Below, piece by piece: positions 23,721 to 36,419 of a DNA stretch of 64,000 nucleotides (positions within the stretch are counted from its first letter, which is position 1; the number at the start of each line of letters is the position of its first letter). A program made the translations under genes and the position numbers. The notes under the pieces were generated by a model, which made no database searches, had not been told where the DNA came from, and was given only the letters and a program-made list of their open reading frames with translations. Source of the DNA: Uranotaenia lowii (Eukaryota > Arthropoda > Insecta > Diptera > Culicidae); NCBI RefSeq assembly GCF_029784155.1, contig NC_073693.1, forward strand, positions 288,644,875 through 288,708,874. Direction: 5' to 3'.

Positions 23721-26700
23721 TTAATGTTCAAATGTAATTGAATTGTTTCTATTTTTTGCTGAAAAGGTCTTTAAAGTGTCTCTATTCTAGTTTTGAAACG
23801 TTTTTTTATTCGACATAAGTATTTCAATGTCACACTTCGTGTTGAGTAGATTTTGTGAACTGCCTCAATTTTACTTGGGTAGCCGCTCTTAAATTACGAA
23901 TCTTGAGCATTTATTGCATAAATTATGCGAATCATTTAAAGATGTTAGTTTAAGTAATGATTCTTGAAAGATGATTGGTTTTATTTGACTAAATTTTTTT
24001 TGATAAAAATGAAATTTTACTTGTCTCGACTGGAATATGCGACAGAGACTCAAAAACTTTATTCTGAAGAATGTGGTTAAGAGGGGTTAATCAATTCCAG
24101 AATATGCGATGCTTTCAAAGTTTAAAACTTGTTTCGAGAAATTAAGATTTCAAATTGCTGAGTTGTGCAAATTTATACATATTAATTTTAAAAGGGTGAA
24201 TATATTTAATCAAAGGTGTGATGATAAAAATTAATAAATATTAATTCTGGCTTAATTTTAAATCGATTTCTTTTTTTGATGCTAGGCAGACAATATCAAC
24301 CAAAATTGAATAGTTACATCAATTGGTATATCTTCATCATTTAATTTTTATTTTTATATTTTTAAATTGCGACCCAGAAATGTTAAGTGAAATAGACATA
24401 AGCGAAGAAATTCGTTGTAAATAGTACACATAAAACATGAATTTCACCAAACACAATTTCACACAACACACAACACAAAACATTGAATTGCCAACACTGC
24501 ACACTCACACCATAGATTTAAGAGTGAGAAAAAACATGACGAAAAAGTGATAAGTGAATTCCAATACTAGTGTATAAGTGACATGTATATTTATTGATGC
24601 TTCAATAAAAATCACTTTGAAAACCTAATCGCGCGCAACGGACGTGTCTCCAACCGAAAATTTCGCTTCACTTCTCGGTCTTTGTTCTGCTCCGCCATCG
24701 CTGGTCAAGTTGATGACCAAAGTTGTTCCTGCTATTCCGAATCCTTCGACGCCGTTTGGGACCCAATTCGTGGGACACTAAGTACGGAATCCTGCGTCCG
24801 TGCAATGTTCTTTATATGGTTCATAAAAAAAGTTTGGACAATTTTTTAACAAAAATCTTTGTTTTCTCATATTGTTGTACCTATTTGTCATCACTTCCAT
24901 TAAAAGGTTTTCTGGGACGATATCACAGCGATAGTATACAGTGAGAATAATAGATTTCAAGGAAATCACTGTATTCTCAACGTTGGACGTTGAATCAGAC
25001 TTTTTTGGTAGAACTATAGAATAGCAGATTTGTTTTGACAAGAACCCAGAATTTTTTATGTTGGGTCATGCCGACAAGAAATCTAAAATTGTTCACCCAG
25101 GCTTTCTAATCAAACTTTTTCCATCCGCATTTTTCTGAACTATTATCATTCTAGAGGGCAACCAATGAACTGTAAAATAATAAAAAAATAGTAGCAAAGG
25201 GTTGCAAATAGAATTTTCTTTCAAATGAGTACGATTCGGTCATTTAAAAGTTTAATGTATTTGTGTTGCCATCCTTCTTTTGTAGCGTTTATTTATACTA
25301 TGATTGATCATTTTTGACTTCAGTTCATACCACATTAGTTTGATGTTTTTATGAGGAAATAGAACATCGATGTCTTAGAACAAGTTGTTTGTAAATTAAT
25401 TACCCATAATTTGATGTACGTAGCTTGAACAACAATAATAAAATGAATGCCTCTTCAAATGTGTGATATGAATTCAGACAGTTTAATCAAAACAGGGTTG
25501 TGAACTGAATTCATGTCACAAAATTTCAAACAAGTTTGAATCATTCTTTACAGTCTTCTAACTTTTTGGACATTTTTAAAAAGAAGTAGGTATCCTGTTA
25601 TTCCGACTTGTTCAATCTTCAATTTTCAGTACCTTTTTTCTAACTTACAAATTCAATCTGACTAGCACTTACATAGCAACATAATGTGAAATCTTACGTG
25701 AAAATTACTACTGTTTCTCAAAATCTATATTCAAACATTCAACAAAAAATATTTTTGATTTTTTCTCCAATAACTTTTGATTTTGTTTTAGAGGAAATGA
25801 ATTATTCAGAAAATTAATTAAATTTTAATTTTCATTTGTGAAAAATCGACCATCAGAAGGATAAAGAAAGCTTTCCGAGCCTATTTACCTTGTAAATGTT
25901 TACTAAGAATCAAGTTTTGTGACGTGAATTCACTTACTCGCGCTGTTGTATCTCAGCTGGAGGTACTTATTAAATTTTGGGTTTCAGAATTGTCTTGTCA
26001 TTTTCAAAAATGATCTTAATCATGGCCGTAGGAACGGGGTGTGTTTTGTGGTTTACCCGCCCCCTTCCATGTGGGTTCAGGAAAAGCGAGTGTAGTATAC
26101 TACTCTACACTAAAAATCTAAAGTGAGCGGTACAAGCACGAAGAATGTGTCTTAAGCTTCTTTCTCAGTTAAAAATGCTGCTGGTTGATCTGATGGGGTA
26201 TAGACTCTAAGAATTTTAGGACATCATTACAGTAATTATTCGAAAAATTTTCATGAATTCATTTTATTATTTAAAATACCCGTTATACCGTTTCTATCTT
26301 TTTTTTTTCATTTTCAAATACCAAAATAGCGGATTTTCAAAAACAAGCTCAAATCGACCACCCTAATATAAACTCGACAAAACAATAAAACCTACACATG
26401 AATATTTAAAAATGCAAACAGGTGTTGCATTGCAAAGTTTCATTGTGAATTTCAAATAATGCAACTCCTATGAATCTGTTGAATCATTTTCAAACAAGTG
26501 ATTAAAAAATTATGTACTCTATATCCAGCGAAGGGTCAAATTACACAATATTGTTCGGAAATCTTAACCTTCTTTTGTTGTTTCAATTTTTAAATATCAA
26601 TTTGCAAAGACCGAAAGCCGACAACAAAACCTCAAATTAATCATCGGTCGAAAAATAAATTCAAATTCAGTCATGTTTTTCAAACTCTGTTTATGAGCTC

Positions 26701-29292
26701 TGTTTCAGATTCTTAACCATCAAAGGAGGGGTTCTAAGAATGGAATTATGTAGAATCTTTTCTCTTTAAGAAATCATATTGTTTCATATTTTATTTAATT
26801 TAAAATTAAGTCTTTGATTTAAAATGCAATTAAAATAGGGGCAGTGAAAACCCTATTTATATTTCCATTTTAGAGTTTGAACTTTTTAAAGCGTTTCTTT
26901 AGGACTTCAGTTGAATTACGGTGTTTATTTTTAAATTTTCGTTTTTAAAAGTTTTATTTTGAAATTCAAAAAGTTTCTATGCTCCCTTTCGAGCTTTTGT
27001 TTTATAATTTAAACTATTCTCCTTCTACTGCATGAGATGAAAAAAAAATTACCAAGCTTTGATTCTCTGGTCACACGAAGCGTTATTTCGGGATTTATCG
27101 AGTTTTGAATCATTTTTATATTTTTTGTTTTTTTTTTCGTTTCGGTCTGCTCTTATATTTGTTTCAAGATTAAAATTCAGACATAATGATAACAATTTTT
27201 TTTTTCTATTTTTTTAACGGTTGTCTAGATTTTCAGTTACAATTTTTAATAACACAATGCAACAAAATTTACATTTTTCCGAGTTGCGAAGAACTTGAGA
27301 GCTGATTTAAACTAATTTGGGGACACTGATTCCAAATATGCATTAGTTTCTTTTCTGTTTTCGAGATAACTTTCGAAAATAGGTAAAAATTCAGATAATC
27401 CATTTGTGTACTTTTTTTTTGCTAAAACTGTAGAACATTACAAACATTTGAAGATTAAAAATTTTAACTTAATGATAAATTTTCCAAAAGACAGCGAGTC
27501 ATTCTTACTTCTGATAAAAAAAAGTTATACAAGTTTTTTTTATTTTTCAATTTTGCCCAATTCTGTTAAATATGGGAATTTTTACGACGTTTTTATGAAA
27601 TTTTATCCCAAATTGAATTTAAGGTTTTTCTTAAACCATAAATCAATCGTTTTGCACTCTTAAACAATGTATTTCTATGAGTTTAACTCATCTTCAATGC
27701 TAAATACTCAAAGAATCTCTTCAAGAGTGTCAGAAATAGATGAAATGTTATTTCTTATTGAAAAAACTTGTCGAATTTAATTATTTTAAAGTGATGTTTC
27801 TCAGAAACAAGAATTTCTAGACGAAATCGAAGTCCTTGATTGGAAGGAAGATAAGAAAAAGATTTAAAATCAGCTTTTTATTTTTCATGAAGGTTTGGTT
27901 AGTTCATCAGTTATCAATGAGCAATTTTACTCAAAATTGACTAATTTTTCACACGCCATATAACTAAATAAAACAAGAGCTAATAGACAAAATCGGACAA
28001 ATGATTCGAATTAAGAGCTCCAAAATCTTCCAAAATATTTATTTAAACATAGGCATAAAAAAAGCTGTTTCCTAGCGGCATTATTATAGTTTGAGTTTCC
28101 TGGCTTTTCAAATTGTTAATTCGAGGTTTCATCCTTTTGATGTACGTTATTTTGAATATCTGACATTGACTTTAGCTATTTGTCTTTTCGAAGAAGTCGA
28201 AGAAAAAAATAAAACTTATATTTTTAATTTTGATCTCTTGGTAGTATGGGTGCTAACGTATGGAATTTTTGGCAAAACAAATGTGCACAATTTTGGAGAA
28301 TCGGTCAAATTGTTTTAGCAACAAAAATTTTTATAAATAGTTTTCAGAATTCGTTTTGTTCTTGGAAAATTTGAAATTTCCTCTTATGCCTGCTGGGTTA
28401 GTCAGACAGAATAATTGATTTTTAACCACTTCTCAGATCCATAAATTTCAAACGATCTCTCACCTATTTTGCTTTTATTGAGTCTCTCGTCTTCCTTCCT
28501 ATATAATTTGCAAAAAATAACTAATTTTACTGAGTTTTTTTTTGATTTTCATCCATTCAATCTGAAAGAAGACTCCAAAGAATGTTCTGCATTTTTTCGA
28601 ATACAGTCCTAACTTACTGTTAAAAAGCTAAATAAAAAATGGAATGCAGTCATGATACTGTTCCCTGCTGATTCGATTTCGATATCAACCAAGTTAAAAA
28701 AATACAAACAATTCGAAGCATGCAAAAAAAATTTTTTACACAGGTGTCAGGTGTCAAGCAAGGCAAATGCTGAAAATTAGTGAAAATATATCGATTACCA
28801 AATCTTTTCTATTCAACTGCCCGTGATTGGTGTATGCGTGATTAGATTAGGTCTTGAAAAACTTTCTATAAACATACCTACGTCCTTTCCAAGGCTTCTT
28901 CCTCGTACTGATTGTTGATTTGTTTCTTGATTGTAACCGGAGAAGACAAGAAGCGCAGCTTCTTCATTGACTATTCACTCATGACACCCACAGCAATTAA
29001 ACTAATTGACTCCGTTTTTTTCCCTTCATTCTTTCTCCCTTTTTGCGCGGGATAATTTTAATCTGCGGAGCATGTGAGTTTGAGTTTGTTGTTTTTTCTG
29101 CAGTTGCTTCAGGAAATTTTCCATGGTTGAATTATTTCGCGCTGACAAAAAGACACAGCCAAACTTGGATGGTGAAAAAAAAATTACACGGCAAATGCTA
29201 CACAGAAAATATTCATGAATAAATTAAGCCTCGTGTTGCCCACGAGCATCTTTCAGAAACAAATTAGAAACGACTTTTTCCTAATTGGAGAA
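23721..29292. other. Gene-free AT-rich stretch
   Basis: Holds only short ORFs without domain features. A GC-richer segment at about 24630-24790 and the TGTTAAG...GGGACA limits around it (24380-24778) resemble an LTR, but no target duplication is visible. An inverted GGCCGTAGGAACGGGG motif lies at about 26025. No RNA gene seen. Confidence 0.4.
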
Positions 29293-30433
29293 CTAATGTG
29301 TTCTGGTGCTAGAGGATGTGAATATGTGGGGGTGTTTTCTTTGTGAAGGAAGATTCCTCTTCGCGTGAACGTTTCCGTTCTTGAGGCAAACATTCGTGTT
29401 TACACTTCTGCCTGAATGTTTCTTGATTGAACCTTTCACTTTAACTTGAATTTTATCATAGTATTTATTATGGATATTAGAAACATATTTCTTGAAAGTC
29501 AATTTTCAGAAAGCTATTCTAATTCCCATTTTTAACCTATCCGAATTTGAGTTTTTCAAGTTTAAGTTGTTCTTCAATCGACTTTGAATAATTTGATAAC
29601 CTTCCCAAAAGAATGCAAACGCAAAGTTTACTGTCCCTCACGTTTCAAAGTTGTTCCAAACTAAAGTTGAACCAGAAATACTTTCTCAACAAGATCAAAA
29701 ACTTAGAACCCGAAGTGTGGGCGTGCCGTTGTTCCAGGAAATCGCCACAAATGCCATGTGTGAACAAGGCTCTTTGACAAGCACTTCCAGTTGGTTGTGT
29801 AAAGTGAAGGGTCTCCTTTTTCCGGGACCAAATTTTTGTCTTCCAAGGAAAAACAACAAAACCCAAAAGGCACCCACGGAGCATCTTCTCGACTAACTTT
29901 TATGTTAGGTTTGTCATAATTTGATGATGATGATGCCAGGGGGCTAATACGTTTGTCCCTCGAAAGGGGAAGTGTTCTCTTGACCGTGGAAAATTGTGAG
30001 TAAAACAACAATGGAAAATAATGTGGAAACGTGACTTGAAACGCACTCACATAAGTGAATCGAGTGGCACATTCTATTGGGAAGCTAGGCCATCCTATGG
30101 TAAACATCATCAGAATGGAATACATTGTCATTCACACTGAGCGGGGAAAATTTCTTGTCTGGATCGTGAACAAATTTCTACGAGCTCGTATTCATTAGGC
30201 ATGAAAATGGGCCTAGAGCTGGAATAACACATTTTTGTCTTGTGTTTTTATTTATAGTCAGTACAAATAAGATCTATTTTTTGGCGCAATAGAAATTAAA
30301 CTTCTGTCTATTGAATTTGGTATTAAAATCTTGAGAATAATAAAATGATAATCGATTGGTTTGGTAATGAAAAAGTTGATTTTCGACCATTTTAGTCATT
30401 GCAAAACCTCAAAACGATCAACTCGAGAATAGT
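29293..30433. other. Unique DNA with one longer unassigned ORF
   Basis: The minus-strand ORF 29703-30131 (142 codons) is the longest open frame outside recognised elements. It has no domain, signal peptide or splice support, and an overlapping opposite-strand frame (29651-29896) is open too. I treat it as a chance ORF. Confidence 0.3.
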
Positions 30434-31500
30434 TAAGGTTGCCAGATTTTTTTCCATTCCCATCCGGGCCTAGCAATTCCGGGCATTAAAAAAAACTGGC
30501 AAAATCCGGGCATGGATTCAAATCCAAAAACCGGGCAAAATTCAGGTGTTATTATATAGAAAAGCAAAGAAAAAATGCAAAAAAATGAAATTAATATTTT
30601 ATTAATGCAATTGCAGACTTCCAAAAACATTTTGGAGCACTTGAATATTTAAAGGTTTATAAAAGTAAATCAGCGAAAATATTTCAAACAACCGTTGAAA
30701 ATTTCCATATTGTTGATCGATTTTGCTGAAACTTATTAAAAAACTTTTTAAGATAAGTTAACCACCGTTAATTAATTTTGTAAATTTGTTTTTCGGCATA
30801 TCGGTGAAAAGTAGTTATGAAATTGATAAAGATGGATAGAAAAGTGAGAAGAAAATTTACAGATGTTGAAAAGAGCGGAAGAGCATTTTTGCGAGGAAAC
30901 TTATTAACGTACACCATACTTTACCCTGCAACATTTCATTATTTAGGAGAAGTAGTACCGGGATAGAGGTGGCACTACCTTAACCTATACAATGAAATCT
31001 GGTTGGTCCGAAGTCTACATGTGGTGAACACGTATACTCGGACACGTATACGCCCGTCCGGAGTATACGTGTTCACCACATGTAGACTTCGGACCAACCA
31101 GATTTCATTGTATAGGTTAAGGTAGTGCCACCTCTATCCCGGTACTACTTCTCCTAAATAATGAAATGTTGCAGGGTAAAGTATGGTGTACGTTAATAAG
31201 TTTCCTCGCAAAAATGCTCTTTCGCTCTTTTCAACATCTGTAAATTTTCTTCTCACTTCTCTATCCATCTTTATCAATTTCATAACTACTTTTCACCGAT
31301 ATGCCGAAAAACAAATTTACAAAACTTATTCAAAAACTTTGATTTTTTTTTAGTTTCTTTGTGAAAATTGTGAAAAAATCCGGGCAATATCCGGACATTT
31401 TTCACGATCTCCGGGCACCCGGGCCGGACCGGACTTTCTCGAAATTTTGCATCAAATATCCGGGCAAACCCGGTTAAAACCTGGCAATCTGGCAAGCTTA
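30434..31500. mobile_element. hAT-like non-autonomous element with CCGGGCA-type ends
   Basis: Ends TAAGGTTGCCAGAT and ATCTGGCAAGCTTA form inverted repeats, flanked by 8-bp near-identical duplications (AGAATAGT 30426-30433, AGAATGGT 31501-31508), as for hAT transposition. Both subterminal regions are crowded with CCGGGCA/TCCGGGC words (30466-30535, 31380-31475). The middle holds a large palindrome. No transposase ORF. Confidence 0.75.
30778..31324. repeat. 547-bp near-perfect palindrome
   Basis: Arms of about 260 bp (30778 to about 31035 and about 31056 to 31324) are reverse complements with only a few mismatches, and the spacer is about 20 nt. Example pair: GTAGTACCGGGATAGAGG near 30953 and CCTCTATCCCGGTACTAC near 31131. 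It is probably a foldback insertion in the hAT-like element: ACTTATTMAAAAACTTT occurs on both sides and may be the duplication. Confidence 0.85.
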
Positions 31501-31604
31501 AGAATGGTACATCCAATTCTCTATGGTGTACAGCAAAGAAATACTTATAGCTTAAAAGTAAGTTTTCTGTTCGATAAATTTCAAAATGTTCAATTACAGC
31601 CTAG

Positions 31605-31850
31605 GATTAGTTCAGCATCAGAATCAGAATCAAGATATAGATCTGATTTAGGATCTGATTAAGGATAACGATATGGATCAGGATATAAGCTGAATTCCGA
31701 TTGGGATCTAGATCAGGATCAGAATTACTATTAGGATCAGTTCCAGGATTAAGATCAAAATCAAAATAAGAATCAGTATAAATACTAAATCTTGCTCAGT
31801 ATTGAATCCAGGACACCATAAAAATCAGGATATGAAACAGAATCACAAAT
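31605..31850. repeat. Degenerate GATCA/AATCAG hexamer tract
   Basis: Dense variants of (A/G)GGATCA, AGAATCA and AAGATC with a loose 6-nt periodicity. Similar tracts lie at 33610-33800 and 38665-38870. Confidence 0.65.
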
Positions 31851-31949
31851 GAATATTGGTCGATTTTAGATCCTTGGAAAATCGATCTTTTAAGCTCAGA
31901 TTTTCGATATTTTGGACCAATTCTCCGCCATGGAAAAATCGATTACTGC

Positions 31950-32280
31950 AGATGTCCGTGAGTTCGAGCCCAAGAGTAAATAACGATAACAGTTAAAAAA
32001 AGACATACACCGTTTTAGCCGATTTAGGCTTAACAGACTGAATAAATGACATGGACAACTTAAGATTAACATTAAACACCCAGTACCGAGATGGGAATCG
32101 AATATATGCCATCTGTGGACCAGCGATTACCGTATTTGCACGCTAACCACTCGACCACCGAGACGTACAACAGTTGTACCGGATAAGTTTTTCAATGACT
32201 GTCAGCCAACTGAATCCTTGATATGAGTCACGAATGACAAAAAGATGTTGAAACGACAATAATCGAAAAAGGGAAAAAAA
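31950..32280 (+). repeat. Diverged tRNA-derived SINE (family B), split by a family A SINE
   Basis: Plus-strand GATGTCCGTGAGTTCGAGCCC (B-box region), followed after the insert by GTTGTACCGGATAAG and the family B tail, match the copy at 44826-45022. The interruption is 31995-32168. Confidence 0.65.
31995..32168 (-). repeat. tRNA-derived SINE (family A), copy 2, nested in SINE B
   Basis: About 85 percent like copy 1 by eye, with the same head (GGTCGAGTGGTTAGCGTG on the minus strand) and body. The tail is seven As. AACAGTT flanks both sides (31988-31994, 32169-32175). The B box is damaged (TTCGATTCCC kept, upstream ATAT). Confidence 0.8.
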
Positions 32281-32527
32281 AAGAAAAATCGATTAGATCC
32301 GTTCTTTTTCAATTCGACCTATCGATGTTTCATCAAAGAAATTTTTGATCCTATTCTGAGTATAAACCGTTTCGATTTCTAACAGTTTAACCTATCTAGC
32401 ATCTTTTCAGAATTGGTATTGAATTGGCTTTCATGATTCTTTTGTCTGTAGATTTCGATATATTCAGTAATTGAGTGCGTTGAAAACTTTTTATCTATTC
32501 ATAAGTATACTTCTATAGAAGATTACC
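32281..32527. other. Short gene-free stretch
   Basis: Nothing recognised. Confidence 0.3.
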
Positions 32528-32535
32528 CCTTAGAA

Positions 32536-32883
32536 TAAGCTTGACAGATCGCCCGGTTTGATCCGGGCTGCCAAACATAAAAATACAAATTGTATTGTAA
32601 AAATATTTTATTTATGAGTCCAATATGAAATTTTTTGAGCAGGTTTTATAAAAATAATCATGAATTGTCTTTGAGAAGCCCAGAATACGATTTGAAATCT
32701 TTGATTAGTTTGAATGAAAAAAAAAAAAACAAAACTTTTTCACGAGATTTGTTTCTTGATGGTTATTGAGTTGGCCAAATTTGCCCAGAAATATTCCGGA
32801 TTTTTTATTGTCAATTTTGAAATCATCTGCCCAGATTATGTTCGGTTTTTAGCAAAACTAGCCCTGATTTCTTGGCAACCTTA
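32536..32883 (+). mobile_element. hAT-like MITE, 348 bp
   Basis: Ends TAAGCTTGACAGAT and TTGGCAACCTTA (inverted) flanked by CCTTAGAA (32528-32535) and CTATAGAA (32884-32891), an 8-bp duplication with two differences. Subterminal CCCGG/TCCGGG words. A partial copy lies at 990-1282. Confidence 0.65.
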
Positions 32884-32891
32884 CTATAGAA

Positions 32892-33609
32892 TCTTTTTTT
32901 TTCACTCAAAAACTCACAGAAGTTGTATTTTGCGATTACAAACAACTTTTATGGAAAATATTTGATTCGTCAAACAACGTATTTTTATGTTTTCTTAAAC
33001 TACGAAAAATATGATTTTTGGACGAAGGGCCGTTTTCTCGTTTTAATTTGTTCTTGTGCTTTTCTTAGCTTTAGCGAATACTAGGCGCATGTCGAACAGC
33101 TGTCATCATTACTGAATCTTAGAACAACATGTTTTTCATCATTTCGCGAAAAAGAAATTATAAGAATAACTATTCGATGAGGTTTTATTAAAATTTTAGT
33201 AAACCCCGCCTAAAGGCGTAGTTGGGCACGCGAAGATTTTGCGTTTTTTATTACAAAAATCAGTTCCCTCTTGTTAAACATGAAAGTGATCAATTAATCA
33301 GAAACCCAGGCAACCATTTGGTGGATATATCGAATTTGCAACACAAATATACGTGCAAATATACGTGTAAACATATCGTATATAATGCAGCAAAACCAGT
33401 ATATGCGATAGTACACATTGTTGGTGCAGATATACATAAATAAGTTTCTTACGATTCTATACGATATAATCTGTAAAGTAAAATACGACTTCTGGTTGTC
33501 TGGGAATCCATCTTCAAGCTTCGATTTTTCAGATGGATCGATCGATGGATGGATCAACTAAATCGATATTGGGGATCAATCTTTTTACCAGCAGCTTTAT
33601 TTTGATCAG
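32892..33609. other. Gene-free stretch
   Basis: No feature recognised apart from short GATGGATCGAT repeats at 33531-33560. Confidence 0.35.
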
Positions 33610-33800
33610 TTTCTCGATCACGTTTAGGATCAGGGTTAGGATTTTAATCATAATGATCACTAAGATTTGAATTTGGATCTGCAAAGAAAAGAAACAGTAT
33701 CAGTATAAGAAACAGCATAAGCAACAGGCTCAGGACAAGGATCAGAATAAGGATCAAGAGAGGATTTTAAATCAGGATTAAGATCTGGATCTTCAACTGG
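33610..33800. repeat. Degenerate GATCA hexamer tract
   Basis: Variants of GGATCA, AGGATT and AAGATCTGG repeated, as in the tract at 31605-31850. Confidence 0.6.
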
Positions 33801-33946
33801 ACCTCTTGACCTAGTCGCTGTTCAGGACATTTTAAAAGAATGTAAAAAATATCGAGTGGCTTGACTTGTCTTAAATTTTTTAAACTCCCAATAAACTCAA
33901 ATGCAACGACACAAATAAACGAAAGAAAAGAAAAACAGCCAAACAG

Positions 33947-34258
33947 TTAAACATGCAACAAAGAAATTAAACTCTCGAATAAAAAGAAAGAAAAAGTCGA
34001 ATAAAATGAACTCTTATTGCTATTTTCCCTTTACCTTCAAGTTTTGATTACATGGTGATATATGTACCATCAATAAAGTTTCATACATTAATAGAATTGC
34101 ATTTAAACATGCAACAAAGAAATTAAACTCTCGAATAAAAAGAAAGAAAAAGTCGAATAAAATGAACTCTTATTGCTATTTTCCCTTTACCTTCAAGTTT
34201 TGATTACATGGTGATATATGTACCATCAATAAAGTTTCATACATTAATAGAATTGCAT
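33947..34258. repeat. 156-bp exact tandem duplication
   Basis: Two head-to-tail copies (33947-34102, 34103-34258) appear identical over their whole length, starting TTAAACATGCAACAAAG and ending ATAGAATTGCATT. The lack of divergence indicates a recent duplication or gene conversion (or an assembly duplication). Confidence 0.85.
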
Positions 34259-34357
34259 TTTTATAATACAATCAAGTTTTGTTATGACTGTTAATATTTT
34301 TCATTATATTGTTTTGAATCGTGATTTTCTGATACTATTTAAATTTAATTGAACAAG

Positions 34358-34575
34358 TCTCGGGGTAAATATGAACAGCGTTCAGGCTAATTATGAACAG
34401 AGATTGGGGTAGAAAAATCACAATGAACTGCTTAATATGGATCAATGTAACGTATAACTACTGTTACTTTTCAAAAATCGTTAACAAAGTTCGTAGTCCG
34501 TGTTCATAATTACCCACTAGACAGTGCAGTGGGATAGATATGAACTGACCGAGTTATTATGAACAGACGGCTCAA
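34358..34575. repeat. Repeats of a GGGGTAAATATGAACAG-like motif
   Basis: TCGGGGTAAATATGAACAG, GGCTAATTATGAACAG, GTTCATAATTACCC (inverted), GGGATAGATATGAACTG and GAGTTATTATGAACAG recur within 220 bp. The style resembles the GGGGTAACTTTGATCA motif of the MITE at 1693-2646. Confidence 0.55.
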
Positions 34576-34702
34576 GAACGTAGGTTGCGATAGAAAAGTG
34601 GCTCTACAGAATGAGGAAGAGCACTGAAACATTCATTGTTGACAGCTTTTCAGAATTTATGATTAGAAATAAGCAATTGGTGGCTGTAAGTGTGTGCAAA
34701 AT

Positions 34703-36410
34703 AGACTGAGTCGATTTGGGGTCATTTTCGAATTTCTCAAACCCTGGGGTCTTAAAAGTTTCGTTTTGTGCTAAAACTCATCCATGATTTTTTGCCGAAT
34801 TTTTAAGTAACGTTTACATGAGTAAATTTGGACTTTTTGGTTTGTATGGGAAAATTTAAAATTTTGTACTGAAAATCGAACATGGTTTTTCTTTTTACTC
34901 TGGTACCAAGCCATTCAACCCTTTATGTGCCAATTTATAAATTTCTTAAAGGAAATTTTCCGCTTAACAACATTGCCGAAGACCGTAACTTATTATCTCT
35001 CCAAACAACGAAGTTATAACCAATTTAATGAAGGTATGTCTTTTGGCATTGAAGGCAATTCAAATAAACCCGTAACACTGCTGGGTACAAACGAGAGATT
35101 GCTTGACTGATTTGCTCGTAGATGTTTTCTTTCAAATTTTATCATACTAGTTTCTTCGGAGCGATTGTTGTTTACATTAGGAGCCATCTTTTGATGGTTT
35201 CTATAAATGAAAATAACTATGCTTGAAGGGCTGGCATTCAATTGATTGCAAGCGCATCAACATTTCACATAGAGCTGGAACAGCAAAACAACGAACCCCA
35301 CACTCAGTATTAAAACACCTATATTAGAATCGTTGTCGCTCGGCCCGTTCTTGACCAATATTCATAAACAGGATATCAAAATGGAGTTAAAATATTCGTT
35401 TAGCATTTTGTTAAACATTTTGTTTTTTCGTTCAAAAAACGCCATAAATACATTGTCGCCCAACAAGCTGGCCAAAATCAAATGCCAGAGTTTAGATCGA
35501 AAAAAAGATTTGAGTTTCTAATAATAAAAAGATACATTATATATATTCGCTTTTAATTGAAATACATTAAATATCTGAGTTTTGAATTATTGCATATTTA
35601 TGTTTTTATGGTTACCCGGGGGAATATGTTTTAGCAAAAGACGTTCAGTTGAAGCAACTTTTCTTAAGACCTCATGATTTGATTCTCAAATTTTGTTTAA
35701 CAAAATGCTAAACGAATATTTTATCTTCATTTTGATATCCTGTTTATGAATATTGGTCAAGAACAGGCCGAGCGACAACGATTCTAATATAGGTGTTTTT
35801 AATACAGAGTGTGGGGTTCGTTGTTTTGCTGTTCCAGCTCTATGTGAAATGTTGATGCGCTTGCAATCAATTGAATGCCAGCCCTTCAAGCATAGTTATT
35901 TTCATTTATAGAAACCATCAAAAGATGGCTCCTAATGTAAACAACAATCGCTCCGAAGAAACTAGTATGATAAAATTTGAAAGAAAACATCTACGAGCAA
36001 ATCAGTCAAGCAATCTCTCGTTTGTACCCAGCAGTGTTGCGGGTTTAATTGAATTGCCTTCAATGCCAAAAGACATACCTTCATTAAATTGGTTATAACT
36101 TCGTTGTTTGGAGAGATAATAAGTTACGGTCTTCGGCAATGTTGTTAAGCGGAAAATTTCCTTTAAGAAATTTATAAATTGGCACATAAAGGGTTGAATG
36201 GCTTGGTACCAGAGTAAAAAGAAAAACCATGTTCGATTTTCAGTACAAAATTTTAAATTTTCCCATACAAACCAAAAAGTCTAAATTTACTCATGTAAAC
36301 GTTACTTAAAAATTCGGCAAAAAATCATGGATGAGTTTTAGCACAAAACGAAACTTTTAAGACCCCAGGGTTTGAAAAATTCGAAAATGACCCCAAATCG
36401 ACTCAGTCTA
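34703..36410. mobile_element. Foldback element with about 710-bp inverted arms
   Basis: Arms 34703-35415 and about 35694-36410 are near-identical inverted copies around a 278-bp spacer; the same 61-codon frame appears in both arms (34925-35110 plus, 36002-36187 minus). Ends are AGACTGAGTCGATTTGGGG and its complement. GTGCAAAAT flanks the element (34694-34702, 36411-36419), a 9-bp duplication as in Mutator-like elements. No transposase. Confidence 0.85.
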
Positions 36411-36419
36411 GTGCAAAAT

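Noticed and set aside
24380..24778. LTR-like segment with TGT...ACA ends
   Set aside because: Flanks do not give a target duplication and no second copy is visible.
29703..30131. 142-codon minus-strand ORF
   Set aside because: No domain or splice evidence, and a comparable frame is open on the opposite strand; likely chance.
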